64,000 bases of DNA from Acrocarpospora catenulata. GTDB lineage: Bacteria; Actinomycetota; Actinomycetes; Streptosporangiales; Streptosporangiaceae. The DNA lies in contig NZ_JAHCST010000022.1 of assembly GCF_018476525.1 (NCBI RefSeq), positions 1-64,000 of the forward strand. The letters are read 5' to 3'. Shown piece after piece: positions 61,193 through 64,000 of this stretch. A program made the translations under genes and the position numbers. Numbering within the stretch: position 1 is the stretch's first letter; each line of letters opens with the position of its first letter. Under the pieces are notes generated by a model that saw only the letters and a program-made list of their open reading frames with translations, searched no databases and was not told the origin of the DNA.

Positions 61193-61723
61193 CTACACGG
61201 TGGTCGCCTCTTCCGCCACGTCAAGCCGGGTGTGGGCGACCAGCGCCTGCAGCGCCCGCAGGGCCGCGCCGGCGTGGTTGCCCCAGGTGTTGAAGTAGGA
61301 GTACTGCCACCACCAGAGCGCCTCCAGGGGCCGGCCGGCCTGGTAGTGGCGCAGGCCGTGGATGAGGTCCGCGGCCACCGCCGTGAGATCGTCCGACAGC
61401 CGGTACGGCGTGACGTTGGTGTCCTTGTAGGGGTCGAACACCTCGGCGTAGTCGTCAACAGGCCCCAGGCGGGCGGCCAGCGCGGTGCGCAGCGGGTCGG
61501 CGTCTGGGTCCTCGCTCAACGCGGGCTCGAAATTGCCCTGCAGGATCACGTCCTGCACCGCCGCGAGCTGGGTGCCCGCCAGGCTCACCTGGGCCACCTC
61601 CACCAGCAGCAGCGGCAGGATCGCGTCCCCGCCCTCGCCGCCGGCCAGCCGGGTCAACCCGTCCAGATAGTTCTGCGCATGCCCGGCCACCCGATCCGCC
61701 AGGGCGCGCCACTCGTCAAACAT
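61193..61723 (-). CDS. DUF5063 protein
   Basis: A 176-residue soluble helical protein of the DUF5063 family. Features: [84 protein letters not shown] and [28 protein letters not shown]. No known function; in actinobacteria it sits between recR and aspartokinase, as here. ATG 61723 overlaps the recR end by 8 nt, so translation is coupled. Confidence 0.87.
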   Translation of the reverse strand: MFDEWRALADRVAGHAQNYLDGLTRLAGGEGGDAILPLLLVEVAQVSLAGTQLAAVQDVILQGNFEPALSEDPDADPLRTALAARLGPVDDYAEVFDPYKDTNVTPYRLSDDLTAVAADLIHGLRHYQAGRPLEALWWWQYSYFNTWGNHAGAALRALQALVAHTRLDVAEEATTV

Positions 61724-62315
61724 CCAGGAGTCTCCGTCCCTCGAAAGCGCGGCCCAGGGTCACCTCGTCGGCGTACTCAAGGTCACCACCCACGGGCAGA
61801 CCGCTCGCCAGTCGTGTCACTCTCAGTCCCATGGGTTTGACGAGCCTAGCGAGATACGTCGCCGTTGCCTCCCCCTCCAGGTTCGGATCGGTCGCCAGGA
61901 TCAACTCGGTCACCTGCCCGTCGGCCAGCCGGGCCATCAGCTCCCTGATCCGCAGATCGTCAGGACCCACCCCGTCGATCGGGCTGATCGCGCCGCCGAG
62001 CACGTGGTAGCGGCCGCGGAACTCGCGGGTCTTCTCGATCGCCACGACGTCCTTGGACTCCTCCACCACGCAGATCACGTGCGGGTCGCGGCGCGGGTCA
62101 CGGCAGATCCGGCACTCCTCCTCGGCGGCCACGTTCCCGCAGACCCGGCAGAACCGCACCTTCTCCTTCACCTCAAGGAGCGCGTGGGCCAGCCGTTTGA
62201 CGTCGGCAGGGTCGGCCGACAGCAGATGGAAGGCGATGCGCTGGGCGCTCTTGGGACCGACGCCCGGGAGCAGCCCGAGCTCGTCGATCAGGTTCTGGAC
62301 GACGCCCTCGTACAT
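61716..62315 (-). CDS. recR: Recombination protein RecR
   Basis: A 199-residue ring-forming protein that acts with RecO and RecF to load RecA on gapped DNA. The helix-hairpin-helix motif [19 protein letters not shown] (about 14-32), zinc finger Cys56, 59, 68 and 71 (CRVCGN, CRICRD) and Toprim domain ([32 protein letters not shown]) are all intact. Normal length. It lies 5 nt after the ybaB-like gene, the usual ybaB-recR pair; dnaX is not upstream here. Confidence 0.96.
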   Translation of the reverse strand: MYEGVVQNLIDELGLLPGVGPKSAQRIAFHLLSADPADVKRLAHALLEVKEKVRFCRVCGNVAAEEECRICRDPRRDPHVICVVEESKDVVAIEKTREFRGRYHVLGGAISPIDGVGPDDLRIRELMARLADGQVTELILATDPNLEGEATATYLARLVKPMGLRVTRLASGLPVGGDLEYADEVTLGRAFEGRRLLDV

Positions 62316-62320
62316 GACCG

Positions 62321-62671
62321 CTAGAACCCGGGGAGCTGGCCGAGGCCGCCCCCGCCGAGGCCCTGCGCGAGCGGGCCGAGCTTCTCCTGCTGCAACTCCG
62401 AGGCGGCCCGCACGGCGTCCCGCACCGCGGCGATGACGAGGTCGGCCACGGTCTCCGCGGTCTCCTCGGGCGCGCTCGCGTCGATCACCTTTGGGTCGAT
62501 GGTGAGCTCAAGCAGCTCCCCGCTGCCGTTCACGGTCGCCACCACGAGCCCGCCGCCAGCGCTCCCCTCAACCTGGGCGTCGTTCAGTTCCTGCTGGGCC
62601 GAGACGAGTTGCTGCTGCACCAGCTGGGCCTGTTCCAGCAACTGCTGCAGGTTCACATCTCCTGGGTTCAC
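62321..62671 (-). CDS. YbaB/EbfC-family nucleoid-associated protein
   Basis: A 116-residue DNA-binding protein of the YbaB/EbfC type. It has an N-terminal helix rich in glutamine ([23 protein letters not shown]), a beta region [22 protein letters not shown] and a second long helix [25 protein letters not shown] glycine-rich tail follows. Forms dimers that coat DNA. GTG 62671 is the start. Upstream partner of recR, 5 nt away. Confidence 0.92.
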   Translation of the reverse strand: MNPGDVNLQQLLEQAQLVQQQLVSAQQELNDAQVEGSAGGGLVVATVNGSGELLELTIDPKVIDASAPEETAETVADLVIAAVRDAVRAASELQQEKLGPLAQGLGGGGLGQLPGF

Positions 62672-62994
62672 AATCGTGCGCTCCTCAGCGACCGGCTGAC
62701 GTGTCCGACCCGACGAGCCTACGGCGTTTGCCGCCCATGTGACACCGGCGTGCTTCCCATGTTCCGCCCATGTTCCGCCTCACCTTCCCGATGGACGGCT
62801 CACACCCCGGAGGCCGGGCCCCGACCCCCCTCCAAGCGTCCGGGACCCGACCTCGATCACTCCGGGTCGGCCGCGGCCCGGCGTGATGCAGGCAAACCTA
62901 GCGAGGAGAACGTTGCATACAGGTTGCGATCAACCGGTTACTCATGGAGATTGGCAAAATCGGCTGCGAGCCCGATCAAGGCTGGGGATGCAGA
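62672..62994. other. Divergent promoter region between ybaB and the GAF regulator
   Basis: A 323-bp gap without a gene. CCCATGTTCCG is repeated in tandem (62756-62777). Near the right end, TTGCAT (62913-62918), an 18-nt spacer and GTTACT (62937-62942) could be a rightward promoter. GGTTG and CAACC (62922-62935) form an inverted repeat within that spacer. Confidence 0.35.
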
Positions 62995-64000
62995 ATGCGG
63001 GAACCATTCCACCGAACCACCATGCCATCCGGCGACAACCCACCGCGTACCGTGATTTCCGCGTCGTGGCAGCGATCGCTCCGGGCCGGAATCCACCCGG
63101 AGGTGCAGGCCGCGCCGCTGATCTACGACCAGTCCGACATCGGGGACGCCCGGTCCGCGCATCCGCTCGCCGATCTGCTGCCGCTGCTCGGCCACACCCT
63201 CCTGCAGATCGCCGACGAGGCCGCGCACATCATGGTGGTCACCGACGCGGACGGGCGCGTGCTCTGGCGGGACGGTCATCCCGGCGTGCTCCGGCGGGGG
63301 GACGCCATCGGCCTGGCCGACGGTTTCGCCTGGTCGGAAGAGGCGGTCGGCACCAACGGCATCGGCACCGCCCTGGCCACCCGCCGCCCGACCAGCGTGT
63401 ACTCCAGGGAACACCTGATCAAGGTGCTGCACCACTGGTCCTGCGTCGGCTCCCCGATCATCGACCCGGACACCGGCGCCGTGCTCGGCTGCGTGGACAT
63501 CAGCGGAACCAGCGCCACCCTGCCGCCCGCCACCGTCGCCCTCGTCGGCGCCGCCGCCCGCCTGGCCGAGAGCCACCTCACCCTCCGCATGCGGGAACGC
63601 GACGAGCGCATCCGCACCCGTCACCAACGGCGGCTACGCGCCTCCGGCCTGCTGGTGACGCCGTCCGGCCGGGTCATCGGCGGCAGCCGGTTCCTCGGGG
63701 CGCGGCTCACCCTGCCTGCCGACGGAGACCGCATCCTGATGCCCGACGGCGAATCCGCCTACCTGGAATCGCTGGGCGACGCGTACCTGATCATGCCCGC
63801 CGGCTTCGCCGAACCCCGCCTCACCCTCACCCTGCTCGGCACCGACCACCCGTACGCCGACCTGGACGGCAGCCGCATCCCGCTCACCCTCCGGCACGCC
63901 GAGATCCTCGCCCTGCTCGCCACCCACCCCCGCGGCCTCACCGCCGAACAGCTGTCCTTCCTGCTGTACGGCGACGAAGGCAACCCGGTCACCATCCGAG
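62995..64000 (+). CDS. GAF-domain transcriptional regulator, 3' end outside window
   Basis: An open frame of 335 residues still running at the window end. Early residues include TVISASWQRSLRAGIHPEV. A GAF-like sensor domain spans about 60-190 (VVTDADGRVLWRDG, FAWSEEAVGTNGIGTAL, VGSPIIDPDTGAVLGCVDISG). After a coiled link comes a beta-rich middle and then a likely winged helix (LRHAEILALLATHPRGLTAEQLSFLLYGDEG). Similar to GAF regulators of acetoin-type genes, but without the NtrC ATPase. ATG 62995 has GGGGA at 6 nt; ATG 63022 is a weaker alternative. Effector unknown. Confidence 0.85.
   Translation, partial: MREPFHRTTMPSGDNPPRTVISASWQRSLRAGIHPEVQAAPLIYDQSDIGDARSAHPLADLLPLLGHTLLQIADEAAHIMVVTDADGRVLWRDGHPGVLRRGDAIGLADGFAWSEEAVGTNGIGTALATRRPTSVYSREHLIKVLHHWSCVGSPIIDPDTGAVLGCVDISGTSATLPPATVALVGAAARLAESHLTLRMRERDERIRTRHQRRLRASGLLVTPSGRVIGGSRFLGARLTLPADGDRILMPDGESAYLESLGDAYLIMPAGFAEPRLTLTLLGTDHPYADLDGSRIPLTLRHAEILALLATHPRGLTAEQLSFLLYGDEGNPVTIR

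Noticed and set aside
1-64000. tRNA or rRNA genes
   Set aside because: No cloverleaf with a GTTCRA-type T-loop or rRNA core sequence was found on reading the gaps; a covariance search would be needed to be sure.

Overview
The window is chromosomal DNA of a very high-GC actinobacterium. Codon third positions are almost all G or C, GTG starts are common, and there are many TetR, LacI and SARP/AfsR-type regulators and LytR-CpsA-Psr proteins. The block ybaB-recR-DUF5063-aspartokinase-asd and the ParA-like ATPase with its small partner are typical of Streptomyces and Streptosporangiales. My best guess is a Streptosporangiaceae-like organism. The family cannot be fixed from the sequence alone. No rRNA, tRNA, CRISPR array, transposase or phage gene was seen.

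Layout, left to right. 0.1-4.6 kb: a TetR regulator diverges from a three-subunit molybdenum hydroxylase of the PaoABC (YagTSR) type, with a duplicated palindrome between them. 4.6-12.7 kb: an EamA transporter, a YbdK-type carboxylate-amine ligase, an operon of two AhpD-like proteins plus a flavoprotein monooxygenase, a large FtsX-type permease, and small DUF1772 and S4 proteins. 12.7-25.9 kb: a complete beta-mannan utilisation operon read leftward. It encodes a lipoprotein and four Opp/Dpp-type ABC subunits for uptake, beta-mannosidase, ROK sugar kinase, secreted GH5 mannanase and mannose-6-phosphate isomerase. A LacI regulator diverges from it, and a perfect 14-bp palindrome lies between. 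26-32.6 kb: two LytR-CpsA-Psr proteins that share an 18-nt upstream element, a DUF1348 protein, a small HTH protein, a serine hydrolase and a broken Uma2 gene. 32.6-35.8 kb: a sulfonate/nitrate-type ABC operon ending in its own Rrf2 regulator. 36.0-37.5 kb: a membrane protein kinase with altered catalytic lysines.

37.5-40.8 kb is the strangest part: about 3.2 kb dominated by DNA repeats (a 106-bp direct duplication, a 9-bp periodic TTCGAA array, a heptamer array, and about 1 kb of degenerate hairpin-rich repeats). It holds only one or two weak, unknown membrane or secreted genes. 40.8-46.1 kb: ParA/CooC-like ATPase, a small conserved protein, RNase HII, LysR with a divergent aminotransferase, and a GNAT enzyme. 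46.4-58.7 kb: an AfsR-type regulator, an NPPF methyltransferase, a GNAT-TetR pair, HxlR, SURF1, a membrane protein, an amidohydrolase, DUF1232 and DUF4239 proteins, TetR, and a small secreted protein that carries the zinc and catalytic residues of LAS (M15-type) peptidases. 58.8-62.7 kb: the asd-ask and DUF5063-recR-ybaB housekeeping block. 63.0-64.0 kb: a GAF-domain regulator cut by the window end.

The clearest functional unit is the mannan operon. Mannanase cuts the polymer outside, the ABC system imports oligosaccharides, beta-mannosidase releases mannose, the ROK kinase phosphorylates it and ManA makes fructose-6-phosphate. The best candidates for something undescribed are the repeat island, the shared element in front of the LCP genes, and the LAS-peptidase-like secreted protein.
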